Assembly (NCBI GenBank): GCA_900772705.1
Contig: CAAGRQ010000192.1
Coordinates: 1-9,748 of the forward strand
Length of the DNA: 9,748 bases
Reading direction: 5' to 3'
Origin: Clostridia bacterium
GTDB taxonomy: Bacteria; Bacillota; Clostridia; Oscillospirales; Acutalibacteraceae
Within the stretch, counting starts at the first letter, position 1; each line of letters opens with the position of its first letter. Below are positions 1-7,449 of the stretch, one piece after another. Position numbers and translations under genes: made by a program. A model generated the notes under the pieces. That model was given only the letters and a program-made list of their open reading frames with translations, made no database searches and was not told where the DNA came from.

Positions 1-483
1 TCCGAGATAAACAAAGAAACTGTGACCAAGCATTTCCATCTGTACGATAGCCTCGTCATCGGTCATAATATGCGGAGTGATAACCTTTCTTCTGGTAACA
101 TCAACGGAATCGTAGTACAATCTGTCGAAGTCCTCCATTGTTACATCCTCGTCAAAATCGTCAAAGGCGTAGGCGATTTCGTCTATTCCGCCCTTTCTCT
201 TTTTATCTACAAAAAAGGTTTTGAGCTTTCTGAGTTTCCTTTTCAAGTCATCTACGGCCATATCAACAACCGGCTCTATGCGGTCGGCTTCAGCCTCGCC
301 CCTGATAAAAGAGCCTATATGCATAACGGTAATATCGCACTGATATTTATCCCTTTCCTTACTCAGAGTAACGTCAAAGCGTGAATTTTCGGGTAGCATT
401 TTTTCTATTCTTTTAAGTTCCTTTTCGATGCCGTCCTTTGTTCCCTGCTTAAGTTCAAATCCTCTGGCAGCAATATTAATCAT
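1..483 (-). CDS. hpf: Ribosome hibernation promoting factor, long form (3' end outside window)
   Basis: This gene encodes the long HPF/YvyD-type protein, which binds idle 70S ribosomes at the decoding region and, through its C-terminal domain, pairs them into inactive 100S dimers in stationary phase. I translated the minus strand from ATG at 483-481. The 161 visible codons begin MINIAARGFELKQGTKDGIE and show the S30AE fold over about residues 1-95. A charged linker follows (DKKRKGGIDEIAYAFDDFDED), then the start of the C-terminal dimerisation domain with RRKVITPHIM and DEAIVQMEMLGHSFFVYLG (about 131-161). The long form is usually about 175-190 residues, so only a short tail is lost at the window edge. 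An AAAGGA-like ribosome binding site (minus-strand GAAAGGAATGAT) lies just upstream. The gene is divergent from the hydrolase at 762. The family call is firm because both domains are recognisable. Confidence 0.94.
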   Translation of the reverse strand, partial: MINIAARGFELKQGTKDGIEKELKRIEKMLPENSRFDVTLSKERDKYQCDITVMHIGSFIRGEAEADRIEPVVDMAVDDLKRKLRKLKTFFVDKKRKGGIDEIAYAFDDFDEDVTMEDFDRLYYDSVDVTRRKVITPHIMTDDEAIVQMEMLGHSFFVYLG

Positions 484-543
484 ATTATCATTCCTTTCAA
501 CCTTAATCGGTCATTACTCGGACAGTAACCTATCCTCAATTAC

Positions 544-549
544 ATTATA
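544..549 (-). promoter_or_regulatory. Possible -10 box for hpf
   Basis: The minus strand reads a perfect TATAAT here, about 60 bases upstream of the hpf start. No good -35 hexamer is seen 16-18 bases further upstream, so this is only a candidate. An alternative sigma factor (hpf is often stress-controlled) could use other elements that I cannot identify here. Confidence 0.3.
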
Positions 550-575
550 TTATGTAATCTCTGCTAATAAAAGTA

Positions 576-603
576 TTGTAAAAAATAAATTTTATGATAT
601 AAT
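576..603 (+). promoter_or_regulatory. Upstream sigma-A-like promoter facing the hydrolase
   Basis: TTGTAA at 576-581 is followed after 16 bases by a perfect TATAAT at 598-603. The expected start of transcription, near 610, falls immediately before the 12-bp hairpin at 614-644. In this A+T-rich stretch a chance match is possible. The stronger candidate for the hydrolase is the promoter at 687-715. Confidence 0.4.
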
Positions 604-613
604 ATTAATGTTG

Positions 614-651
614 GACAGTATTCGGAGTCATGCCGAATGCTGTCATTTTTT
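614..651 (+). terminator. Hairpin plus T tract in the hpf-hydrolase intergenic region
   Basis: GACAGTATTCGG (614-625) pairs with CCGAATGCTGTC (633-644): 12 bp with one G-T pair and a 7-base loop, followed by TTTTTT at 646-651. It has the form of an intrinsic terminator for plus-strand transcription, yet no plus-strand gene lies upstream in the window. It may act as an attenuator for transcripts from the promoter at 576-603, as a block to antisense transcription out of hpf, or as a protein-binding inverted repeat. The structure is certain; the role is not. Confidence 0.6.
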
Positions 652-686
652 AATTATTATTTGGGCAAAATGCACATTTTGTTTAG

Positions 687-715
687 TTGACTTAAATATA
701 AATTTGTGATAATAT
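687..715 (+). promoter_or_regulatory. Probable promoter of the alpha/beta hydrolase gene
   Basis: TTGACT (687-692) and TAATAT (710-715) are separated by 17 bases, with a TGTG motif just upstream of the -10. The resulting leader is about 40 bases and carries AAGGAG at 748-753, eight bases before the ATG at 762. Confidence 0.6.
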
Positions 716-761
716 AACATATAAGTACAGATGATTTTTCAGCATTTAAGGAGTATATGCT

Positions 762-1691
762 ATGAAAAAATATATCGAAAAAATTGCCTCAAAGGATTCA
801 AAAAACAGTCTGAATACAGTAATTTGGGAGACCGAAAAAGAGCCTGTCGGCGTTCTTCAAATCGTTCACGGTATGGCTGAATATATCGACAGATACGACG
901 ATTTTGCAAAATATATGACGGAGCACGGCTTTAATGTCATAGGTCACGACCACCTGGGTCACGGATACAGCGTAAGCGATGAGCGTGATTACGGTTTTTT
1001 CGCCGAAGAAAACGGAGACAAAATAATTATCGAGGATATGCACTCGGTAACTCAATATGCAAAAGAAAAATGGGAGGAACTCCCTAACTTTATTCTCGGT
1101 CACAGTATGGGCTCGTTCTGTCTAAGGCAATATCTTACAAAATACAGCAACGATGTTTTCGGTGCAATAATTATGGGTACGGGCTGGATACCGTCGGCGG
1201 CGGCACTGCTGGGCAAAACCATTGCGACACACACCTGCAAATCCAAGGGCAGCCACACGGTAAATCCCCTTTTAATAAAGTTAACCCTTGAACCGTATAA
1301 CAAGCCGTTTGCACCGGCGAGAACAAACTGCGACTGGCTGTCTAGAGATGAAAAACAGGTTGACCTCTATGTAAACGACAAACTATGCGGCTTTGATTTT
1401 ACGGCAGGAGCGTACAAAGATTTCTTTACCGTACTCGAAAAAATAGCAAAAAACAGACAACTCATCGGTATGAGAAAATCTCTGCCGATTCTTATCACCT
1501 CGGGCAGTGTTGACCCCGTCGGCGGAAAAAAGGCGTGCGAAAAACTGAACGCCCAATATAAGCGGTGCGGCATTGACGATGTTACACTCAAACTCTGGGA
1601 AAACGACCGCCACGAAATTCTCAACGAATTGGACAAGAGCGATGTATATGACTACATTTACAACTGGCTCAAAAGTAAAATTCAGAATTAA
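762..1691 (+). CDS. Alpha/beta hydrolase, monoacylglycerol lipase / lysophospholipase type
   Basis: This is a 309-residue serine hydrolase of the Hydrolase_4 (serine aminopeptidase S33 / PldB-like) family, which cleaves esters such as monoacylglycerols or lysophospholipids. The exact substrate cannot be told. The oxyanion-side motif HGMAEYIDRYDDFA starts at residue 36 and GHDHLGHGYS at 61. The nucleophile elbow GHSMGS is at 113-118 (Ser115), the probable acid is Asp251 in GSVDPVGG, and the catalytic His is His284 in NDRHEILNE. The triad is complete and the length is normal. No signal peptide or membrane segment is seen, so it is probably cytoplasmic. The ATG at 762 is supported by AAGGAG at 748-753. 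It appears to be a single-gene transcript, from the promoter at 687-715 to the terminator at 1707-1741. Confidence 0.9.
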   Translation: MKKYIEKIASKDSKNSLNTVIWETEKEPVGVLQIVHGMAEYIDRYDDFAKYMTEHGFNVIGHDHLGHGYSVSDERDYGFFAEENGDKIIIEDMHSVTQYAKEKWEELPNFILGHSMGSFCLRQYLTKYSNDVFGAIIMGTGWIPSAAALLGKTIATHTCKSKGSHTVNPLLIKLTLEPYNKPFAPARTNCDWLSRDEKQVDLYVNDKLCGFDFTAGAYKDFFTVLEKIAKNRQLIGMRKSLPILITSGSVDPVGGKKACEKLNAQYKRCGIDDVTLKLWENDRHEILNELDKSDVYDYIYNWLKSKIQN

Positions 1692-1706
1692 AACACAAAA
1701 GAGCAA

Positions 1707-1741
1707 AACCGTCACGCTCATTTGAATGTGACGGTTATTTT
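1707..1741. terminator. Probably bidirectional terminator between convergent genes
   Basis: AACCGTCAC (1707-1715) pairs with GTGACGGTT (1728-1736) around a 12-base loop, followed by ATTTTTAT on the plus strand. On the minus strand the stem is followed by TTTTGCTCTTTTG. It lies between the hydrolase stop (1691) and the MFS stop (1751), so it can end both transcripts. Confidence 0.82.
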
Positions 1742-1750
1742 TATGCAAAG

Positions 1751-2938
1751 TTAATTTGCGTTCTCTTTTCTTTTTCCGAGAAACTGCGAACAGATGAAAA
1801 GAACTGTCGGAAAAACCAACGCAAACAGTATTCCGACTTTTAGATTATCGCCGAACGCCGACGAAACAAAGCCGACCGCTCCGGGTCCCGCCGTACAACC
1901 CAAATCTCCGCCGAGCGCAAGAAACGCAAACATTGCCGTACCGCCTCTTTTGAGCATTGCGGCTGAGAGCGAAAAGGTTGCAGGCCACATAATGCCGACG
2001 CTGAATCCGCAAACGGCACAGCCGACAAGCGACAGCGCAGGCACGGGTGACAACGAAATCATCAGATATGACACGGCGCAAAGTATACAGCAGAGAGGGA
2101 GTGCCCTTTTCTGCGGAAGTCTGTCACCGAATTTTCCGTAAAGTGCTCTAGATGTGCCCATAAATACCGCAAACGACAGCGGACCCGCAAGGTCTCCGAC
2201 CGTCTTTGACACGCCGAGACCCTCAATGGCGAATGTTGACGCCCACTGCGAAACAGCCTGTTCGCTCGCACCCGAGCATACCATCATAATAAAAAGTAAT
2301 ATAAACAGTTTTGAAGTGAGCAGTTCCTTAATACTCATACCCGTTTCGCCCTCCTCAATAAGAGGAGCAATAGGCACTTTGGTAAAAATAAAAGCATTGG
2401 CAAGCGGAACGAGAGCCCAAACGACTGCAAGTATTCTCCAATTTCCTATACCGAAAAGTGCAAAAAACAGCGTGCTTACAAGCACAACAAGGACATGACC
2501 CCAACAGTAAAAGGAGTGCAAAAGGCTCATTGCCTTTTCTTTATTATCGGTCGGGCAAGCCTCAACTATCGGACTTACGAGCACTTCGAGTATACCGCCT
2601 CCGATTGCATAAATCACAACCGAAATCAAAAGCCCTGCAAAACTGTTGCTCATAATATACGGCAAAATCGCAAGCAAAATGAGTCCGAGCGCCGAAAAGA
2701 GATGTGCTGCCACCATTGCACAGCGATAGCCGATTTTGTCTATCAACTTAGCGGAAAGCAAATCGACGCTGAGTTGAATTATAAAATTCAGCGAAATCAG
2801 CATCGTGATTTTTGACAGTTCAATGCCGAAAGTATTTTTGAATGTCACGAACAAAAGCGGCGCAAAATTATTTACAATCGCCTGAACTATGTAGCCTAAA
2901 AAGCAAGCGTTTACCGTGTGATTGTAATTACTTTTCAT
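1751..2938 (-). CDS. Major facilitator superfamily transporter
   Basis: This is a 395-residue, highly hydrophobic protein with the 12-helix pattern of MFS secondary transporters in the cytoplasmic membrane. The loop after helix 2 reads AKLIDKIGYR (63-72), a motif-A-like sequence, and the matching loop in the second half reads YGKFGDRLPQKR (267-278). Acidic and aromatic residues within helices (GGGILEVLVSPIVEACP, 113-129; LHSFYCWGH, 140-148) resemble sugar/H+ symporters of the fucose permease group, but the substrate cannot be inferred. The ATG overlaps the end of tex by 11 bases (ATGAAAAGTAA contains the tex stop). The upstream Shine-Dalgarno is weak (GAAGGGA about 15 bases away), so translation is probably coupled to tex. 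The gene is the last of the operon, ending at the terminator at 1707-1741. Confidence 0.88.
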   Translation of the reverse strand: MKSNYNHTVNACFLGYIVQAIVNNFAPLLFVTFKNTFGIELSKITMLISLNFIIQLSVDLLSAKLIDKIGYRCAMVAAHLFSALGLILLAILPYIMSNSFAGLLISVVIYAIGGGILEVLVSPIVEACPTDNKEKAMSLLHSFYCWGHVLVVLVSTLFFALFGIGNWRILAVVWALVPLANAFIFTKVPIAPLIEEGETGMSIKELLTSKLFILLFIMMVCSGASEQAVSQWASTFAIEGLGVSKTVGDLAGPLSFAVFMGTSRALYGKFGDRLPQKRALPLCCILCAVSYLMISLSPVPALSLVGCAVCGFSVGIMWPATFSLSAAMLKRGGTAMFAFLALGGDLGCTAGPGAVGFVSSAFGDNLKVGILFALVFPTVLFICSQFLGKRKENAN

Positions 2939-5087
2939 TCTTTTTCTTAGGTCCCTTCATTGTAAGTGAAATGCGGTTTTTAACCGTATCCGCCTCCAAT
3001 ACCCAAACCGTAACTATATCGCCGACCTTGAGCAGTTCGCTCGGATGACGCAAAAATTTATCGGTTATTTGGCTGATATGAACCAAGCCGTCCTGATGAA
3101 CTCCGATGTCAACAAATGCACCGAAGTCCACAACATTTCTTACCGTACCCTTAAGTTCCATTCCCGGCTTTAAGTCCTCTATTCCCATAACATCACTTCT
3201 CAGCATAGGCTTCGGCAGTTCGTCACGGGGGTCACGGCCGGGTTTTGAAAGTTCGTTTACAATATCTTTCAAGGTCGGTTCGCCTATATCAAGTTGCTTT
3301 GCAAGAGCGGCAGTACCTATAGACTGCACCTTTGATTTAAGATGAGCGATATTTCCGTTTTTTATATCCTCCTCGCTCATATCGCAAAGTTTAAGGAGTT
3401 GCTTCGCCGCCGCATAGCTTTCCGGGTGAACGGCAGTATTGTCAAGAATATTTTTTCCGTCTCTCACTCTTAAAAATCCGGCGCATTGCTCAAACGCTTT
3501 AGGCCCTAATTTTGACACTTTTTTCAGTTCGGAGCGTTCGTTAAACCGTCCGTGCTCTTCACGGTACAAAACGATATTTTTTGCAACCGCACTGCTGACT
3601 CCGGCAACTCGAAAAAGAAGTTGCGGCGAGGCGGTATTAAGGTCAACGCCGACCGAGTTAACGCAGTCCTCAACCACGCCGTCAAGTGCGGCATTAAGTT
3701 CCTTTTGCGGCATATCGTGCTGATACTGACCGACTCCGATAGCCTTAGGGTCAATCTTAACGAGTTCCGCAAGCGGGTCTTGGAGTCTGCGGGCAATGCT
3801 GACGGCACTTCTCAGGCTGACATCAAACTGCGGGAATTCTTCGGCGGCAAGTTTTGACGCACTGTAAACCGATGCGCCTGCCTCACTGACAACCATATAT
3901 GTTATTCCGCAGTCAAGTTCCTTAATTACATCAACGGCAAAAACCTCTGTCTCATGAGAGGCGGTGCCGTTGCCTATGGCGAACATTTTTACATTGTATT
4001 TTTCAACAAGCCGCTTGATGATATTCTTCGCCTCAACTGTTTTTTTGTGAGGAGGGGCAGGATAAATAACGCCCGTATCAAGCACCTTTCCCGTCTCGCT
4101 GATTACCGCAACCTTACATCCTGTTCTGTATCCCGGGTCAAGCCCGATGGTAACATTTCCCTTAACCGGCGGCTGCATAAGAAGCTGTCTTGTATTTTCG
4201 GCAAACACCTTTATAGATGCCTCGCTCGCCTTTTCGGTCAATTCATTTCTTATTTCTCTTTCGATTGACGGGAAAATAAGCCTCATATATGAATCATCAA
4301 CCGCATCTCTCACCAAATCCGTGCACGCATTGCTGTTTTTGCAATGAATGTTAAAGAGCAAATCGGTAGCGATTGTTTTGTCAAAATCAATGCTTATCTT
4401 CAGCTTGCCCTCCTTTTCACCCCTATTCATGGCGAGCACACGGTGACCTGCGATTTTTTTAACGCTTTCGCTGTAATCGGCGTACATATCATAAACGCCG
4501 AGATCGTCCTCAGTGCCTTTTGAAGTGATAAGTGCGTGGTTTTTTACCGCATAGCGAATCAATTTTCTGCCCTCGGCATCATCGGAAACCTGCTCTGCAA
4601 TTATATCCTTTGCGCCCTGAAGTGCGTCCTCAACGCTTTTAACCTCATCGCTTAAAAAAGCCTCGGCAAGCATTTCGGGAGACTGAGTTCCATTTTCCCG
4701 GGCATAGATTTTTTCAGCCAGCGGAGCCAATCCTAAAGCCTTTGCAACAGAAGCCCTTGTTTTTCTCTTTGGTCTGAACGGACGATAAATATCCTCAAGT
4801 TCCGTCAGAGTTTTTGCGTTTTCTATGCTCTGTCGAATTTCATCGTTCATCATTTCCTGCTCGGTTATTGAGGCAATTATCTTTTCCTTTTGTTCCTCAA
4901 ACGAACGCAAATACGCCAATCGCTCGCTCAACTCTCTGAGCAGTTGATCATCAAGCGAACCTGTCGCTTCCTTTCTGTATCGTGCAATAAACGGTATCGT
5001 ATTTCCTGCGTCAATTAATTCAACCGTGTTTTTAACTTGCCACGGTTTGAGTGAAAACTCCGTTTCGATTTGTCTTAAAATATCCAT
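2928..5087 (-). CDS. tex: Tex family S1 RNA-binding transcription accessory protein
   Basis: This is a full-length 719-residue Tex protein, a conserved nucleic-acid-binding factor of bacteria related to the core of eukaryotic Spt6. The domain order is complete. The helical Tex N-terminal region covers about residues 1-300, with the IPFIARYRKEATGSLDD signature at 31-47 and YRPFRPKRKTRA at 101-112. The YqgF/RNase H-like domain (about 312-440) has GLDPGYRTGCK at 315-325, IGNGTASHETE at 371-381 and SEAGASVYSAS at 401-411. The helix-hairpin-helix domain has VDLNTASPQLL (481-491) and VAGVSSAVAKNIV (494-506). The C-terminal S1 domain (about 642-711) has GTVRNVVDFGAFVDIG and DGLVHISQ. The ATG at 5087 has AAAAGGTG upstream (5092-5099). 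It lies 22 bp after the secreted-protein gene and overlaps the MFS gene. No lesion is seen. Confidence 0.96.
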   Translation of the reverse strand: MDILRQIETEFSLKPWQVKNTVELIDAGNTIPFIARYRKEATGSLDDQLLRELSERLAYLRSFEEQKEKIIASITEQEMMNDEIRQSIENAKTLTELEDIYRPFRPKRKTRASVAKALGLAPLAEKIYARENGTQSPEMLAEAFLSDEVKSVEDALQGAKDIIAEQVSDDAEGRKLIRYAVKNHALITSKGTEDDLGVYDMYADYSESVKKIAGHRVLAMNRGEKEGKLKISIDFDKTIATDLLFNIHCKNSNACTDLVRDAVDDSYMRLIFPSIEREIRNELTEKASEASIKVFAENTRQLLMQPPVKGNVTIGLDPGYRTGCKVAVISETGKVLDTGVIYPAPPHKKTVEAKNIIKRLVEKYNVKMFAIGNGTASHETEVFAVDVIKELDCGITYMVVSEAGASVYSASKLAAEEFPQFDVSLRSAVSIARRLQDPLAELVKIDPKAIGVGQYQHDMPQKELNAALDGVVEDCVNSVGVDLNTASPQLLFRVAGVSSAVAKNIVLYREEHGRFNERSELKKVSKLGPKAFEQCAGFLRVRDGKNILDNTAVHPESYAAAKQLLKLCDMSEEDIKNGNIAHLKSKVQSIGTAALAKQLDIGEPTLKDIVNELSKPGRDPRDELPKPMLRSDVMGIEDLKPGMELKGTVRNVVDFGAFVDIGVHQDGLVHISQITDKFLRHPSELLKVGDIVTVWVLEADTVKNRISLTMKGPKKKNEK

Positions 5088-5109
5088 ATAACACCTTTTG
5101 ATTTATGCT

Positions 5110-6081
5110 TTATTTATCGTCTATTATATCATCTTTGTCTTTATTTTTCGAGTCGTTTTTTGATTCTTTTTCTTTTCTTTTTTCTGCTCTTGATACCGCT
5201 TCGGTAATCGCAAAGAGCAAGATGCCAAGCCCTATTATGACAAGTCCGCCGATTAAAACCGCTTTTGCCACGGGTGAAAAGCCGCTTTTTCCGTGATAAG
5301 GTGCGTCATCATTCAAATAATTGCCCGAAAAATCAGCCGAATTTTCATCCGACTGTGACTCATAATTTTCAGTTTTCTGTTTCTTAGCACCGGATTTAGA
5401 TGACGAACTTTTTGCGGTTGATTTCTTTTTTGTTGATTTAGACGATTTTGTTGATTTTTTCTTTGCCGCAGACTGCTCTGTTGTCTTTTGCGAAGAGGAT
5501 TTACCTGTAGTTGTCGGCAAGTAGGTTTCAAGTGTCAGCGGTTTTGAATTAAAAAGATTATACAGCCTGCCGTCAACTGCGATTTTCACAGCAAAATCGT
5601 GAGTGGCAACCTTGTCTTTGATGTCCATAATAACCGCCATAATCGCATGTCCCGTTGTAAATTCGTCAGCCTTGCTTTCTATGTTGAAATATTTTTCAGT
5701 CGCATCGTCGTTATAACTTACGCCGGAATTATCCACCGTGAAATCGTAAGAGTCCTGCGTTGACGAAACACTGAAAATAACAGAAATAACGCTGTTTTCA
5801 TTTATTCCGCTTTCATTCAGATTAAATAAAAAATAGGCGCTTGACTCTTCGGTGAAATAGTTGAGCGAACCGCTAAGCTCGCCCATAGCACCCTCACAAT
5901 CAATCGCCACGGCGTTAATATTACTCTCGTCCCAACTGGAATAATCGAGATAGTTTTTATCATAGGAATATGCAAAAATCGGTTGCATCGGCAACACGGC
6001 AATCAAAACAAGAATGGCTATGAACGACGAAATCATCTTTGAAGTAAAGCACCGATGCTCCTGATTTTCATAACAATTCAT
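5110..6081 (-). CDS. Unrecognised surface protein with Lys/Ser/Thr-rich linker and C-terminal membrane anchor
   Basis: I do not recognise this 323-residue protein. The start at 6081 is chosen because GAAGGA lies 9 bases upstream; the longer form from 6135 has no ribosome binding site. A basic N-terminus precedes a hydrophobic stretch (about residues 16-37, MISSFIAILVLIAVLP...IFA) that looks like a signal peptide with a possible cut after IFA. An acidic, probably beta-rich extracellular domain follows (about 38-185). Next is a low-complexity linker of Lys, Ser and Thr (about 189-235, with KKKSTKSSKSTKKKSTAKSS), a membrane helix (about 273-295, VLIGGLVIIGLGILLFAI), and a charged tail rich in Lys, Asp and Glu. 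The likely topology is outside domain, linker, one membrane pass, cytoplasmic tail. It is the first gene of the probable operon with tex and the MFS gene. No catalytic motif is visible. Confidence 0.75.
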   Translation of the reverse strand: MNCYENQEHRCFTSKMISSFIAILVLIAVLPMQPIFAYSYDKNYLDYSSWDESNINAVAIDCEGAMGELSGSLNYFTEESSAYFLFNLNESGINENSVISVIFSVSSTQDSYDFTVDNSGVSYNDDATEKYFNIESKADEFTTGHAIMAVIMDIKDKVATHDFAVKIAVDGRLYNLFNSKPLTLETYLPTTTGKSSSQKTTEQSAAKKKSTKSSKSTKKKSTAKSSSSKSGAKKQKTENYESQSDENSADFSGNYLNDDAPYHGKSGFSPVAKAVLIGGLVIIGLGILLFAITEAVSRAEKRKEKESKNDSKNKDKDDIIDDK

Positions 6082-6090
6082 ATCAAATTT

Positions 6091-6096
6091 TCCTTC
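6091..6096 (-). promoter_or_regulatory. Ribosome binding site that fixes the start of the surface-protein gene
   Basis: The minus strand reads GAAGGA, nine bases before the ATG at 6081-6079. The alternative in-frame ATG at 6135 is preceded only by A+T-rich sequence with no purine-rich match, so the shorter form is preferred. Confidence 0.7.
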
Positions 6097-6143
6097 AAAT
6101 ATTAACTTTATTTGCCGTCTTTCGACAGCATTCATATTTTTAT

Positions 6144-6170
6144 GTTATATTAATTTTCAACCATCGTCAA
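6144..6170 (-). promoter_or_regulatory. Possible promoter of the surface protein-tex-MFS operon
   Basis: On the minus strand TTGACG (6170-6165) is followed by TATAAC (6149-6144). The spacer is only 15 bases; a 17-base spacer would give the weaker TAACAT. It lies about 60-90 bases upstream of the chosen start at 6081, and its downstream flank covers the rejected upstream ATG at 6135. It is the best candidate I see for the operon. Confidence 0.4.
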
Positions 6171-6236
6171 TACGAAAAATAAACTTTGTATCAACGCACA
6201 ATTCTCAGCCCCATTTTCGGTCATAATCACAATAAA

Positions 6237-6262
6237 TCCTGTACAACCTGCACAAAACAGGA
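6237..6262 (-). terminator. Weak hairpin downstream of the intact acyltransferase
   Basis: TCCTGT (6237-6242) and ACAGGA (6257-6262) form a 6-bp stem with a 14-base loop, about 40-65 bases after the acyltransferase stop. On the minus strand it is followed by TTTATTG, which is a poor U tract. It may end the polysaccharide transcript, but it is a weak candidate. The rest of 6171-6301 holds nothing I can identify. Confidence 0.25.
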
Positions 6263-6301
6263 CATAGATTTTTGTATAGTGGCAACTGTTCCGCCTTATC
6301 A

Positions 6302-7384
6302 TCAATTCATACTCGCGGGATAAATCAATTTATCAATCGGCTTTGCAATCAGTTGCAACAATTTTTTCACTTTCAGCTTATCATAAAGGAATATTCTTAT
6401 TCTCGCTACAACAAATGCCGCCAAATAAATCAGCGCCGCACATCCTATTACGGTAAACGGAATTGCTGCCGTAGGCAAGCCTGTTATCCAAGTAAAGCCG
6501 CTCTTAAAAAGATTGTCAAACACCAAGGGGTGAGCGTGCAAAAGATATGTATCAAACGCAGTAGACGACAGCACAACAAGCGCCTTGCCCGATGAAATTT
6601 CCTTTTCGCTGTTCATAAATACAATTACGCACACCGCCATAAGAAGCATAAGCGGCGAATCATAAGCAATCATATAGCCCCATTGTTCTATCAGCTTATA
6701 TTCGAGTACATTCCCTCCGAGCAGCACCAAGGAGCAAGCGAAAAATACAACAACCGAAATAATCTTTACATGCTTTATCTTTGCAAAGAAATCCACTCTT
6801 TTTATGTATGCTCCAAAGAAATAGCACATCACAAGCCAAACAAACGAATAGCCTGCATTTACAGCGAACAAATCCTGTCGGGTTACCGACGGCACCACCG
6901 AAATTACCGCTATGAAAACAAAACACAGCTTTTGTAATTGCTCATTTGTTAAGAATTTAAGCCATTTATTAATGTACGGCTGCAAAAGAGCAAGCGGAAT
7001 GTAATCGGTTATGTACCAATATGATGTCTTTGTCAAAATCGGAAACAGAGCGAAAATCAGTCCTTTTTTTCCGCCTATCAAATCGGGCGAAAAAATATAA
7101 AACAATACGGTAATCACAACTGAATACAAAAGAACTACAGAAAGCAACTCAAGTGCACGATAAGAGCTTTTCTTTTTACTGTCGGCGCCCAAAATACCGG
7201 ACAGCATTGCAAAAACATTAACAGAGCCGTATGCAAGTATTTCAAGCCACCACGATGTAACATACGATGCCTGCAACGGCTTAAGCTCTGTAAGCACGCC
7301 ACCCCTGCCGAGAATATGAAGCACAACAACTCCGCACATCGCGGCAATCCTTGCAATATCAAGCCCGTAATTTCTTTTCCTCAA
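6302..7384 (-). CDS. Membrane acyltransferase 3 family protein (probable sugar O-acyltransferase), TTG start
   Basis: This 360-residue, roughly ten-helix membrane protein belongs to the acyltransferase 3 (OafA/YrhL-like) family, whose members transfer acetyl or similar groups to cell-surface sugars. The N-terminal signature NYGLDIARIAAMCGVVVLH (5-23) ends in the conserved His23. VNVFAMLSGILG (55-66) follows, then the WYITDYIPLALLQPYIN segment in the middle, and a C-terminal DTYLLHAHPLVF motif. Length and motif order are normal, so it looks intact. The start is TTG at 7384-7382: an in-frame TAA lies two codons upstream, no earlier start exists, and AAGGAGG sits 10 bases before it. It follows a broken member of the same family by 65 bp but differs from it in sequence, so the two are not a recent duplication. 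The sugar acceptor is unknown. Confidence 0.85.
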   Translation of the reverse strand: MRKRNYGLDIARIAAMCGVVVLHILGRGGVLTELKPLQASYVTSWWLEILAYGSVNVFAMLSGILGADSKKKSSYRALELLSVVLLYSVVITVLFYIFSPDLIGGKKGLIFALFPILTKTSYWYITDYIPLALLQPYINKWLKFLTNEQLQKLCFVFIAVISVVPSVTRQDLFAVNAGYSFVWLVMCYFFGAYIKRVDFFAKIKHVKIISVVVFFACSLVLLGGNVLEYKLIEQWGYMIAYDSPLMLLMAVCVIVFMNSEKEISSGKALVVLSSTAFDTYLLHAHPLVFDNLFKSGFTWITGLPTAAIPFTVIGCAALIYLAAFVVARIRIFLYDKLKVKKLLQLIAKPIDKLIYPASMN

Positions 7385-7394
7385 TGTTTACAAA

Positions 7395-7401
7395 CCTCCT
7401 T
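7395..7401 (-). promoter_or_regulatory. Strong Shine-Dalgarno for the TTG start of the acyltransferase
   Basis: The minus strand reads AAGGAGG, 10 bases upstream of TTG at 7384-7382. With the in-frame stop at 7390-7388 this makes TTG the only sensible start. The next in-frame Met (residue 16) would cut into the conserved first helix. Confidence 0.8.
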
Positions 7402-7449
7402 ATGATAACAATCAGAATTATGCAAAATTAAGCTATAATATTTATTATA

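Noticed and set aside
509..530. Imperfect inverted repeat in the hpf leader
   Set aside because: Only about six pairs with a 3-base bulge; too weak to call a regulatory structure.
22..709. Plus-strand open frames at 22-384 and 428-709
   Set aside because: The first is antisense to hpf and the second spans the hpf start and the intergenic hairpin. Neither has a ribosome binding site or a recognisable protein.
798..1748. Minus-strand open frames opposite the hydrolase
   Set aside because: They are shadows of the hydrolase frame, whose catalytic triad is complete.
6082..6135. Longer N-terminus of the surface protein from ATG 6135
   Set aside because: There is no ribosome binding site. It would put 18 extra residues before a signal peptide that already has a suitable start with GAAGGA.
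6272..6937. Plus-strand open frames at 6272-6595 and 6683-6937
   Set aside because: They are antisense to the intact acyltransferase and lack start signals; the composition is that of a complementary strand.
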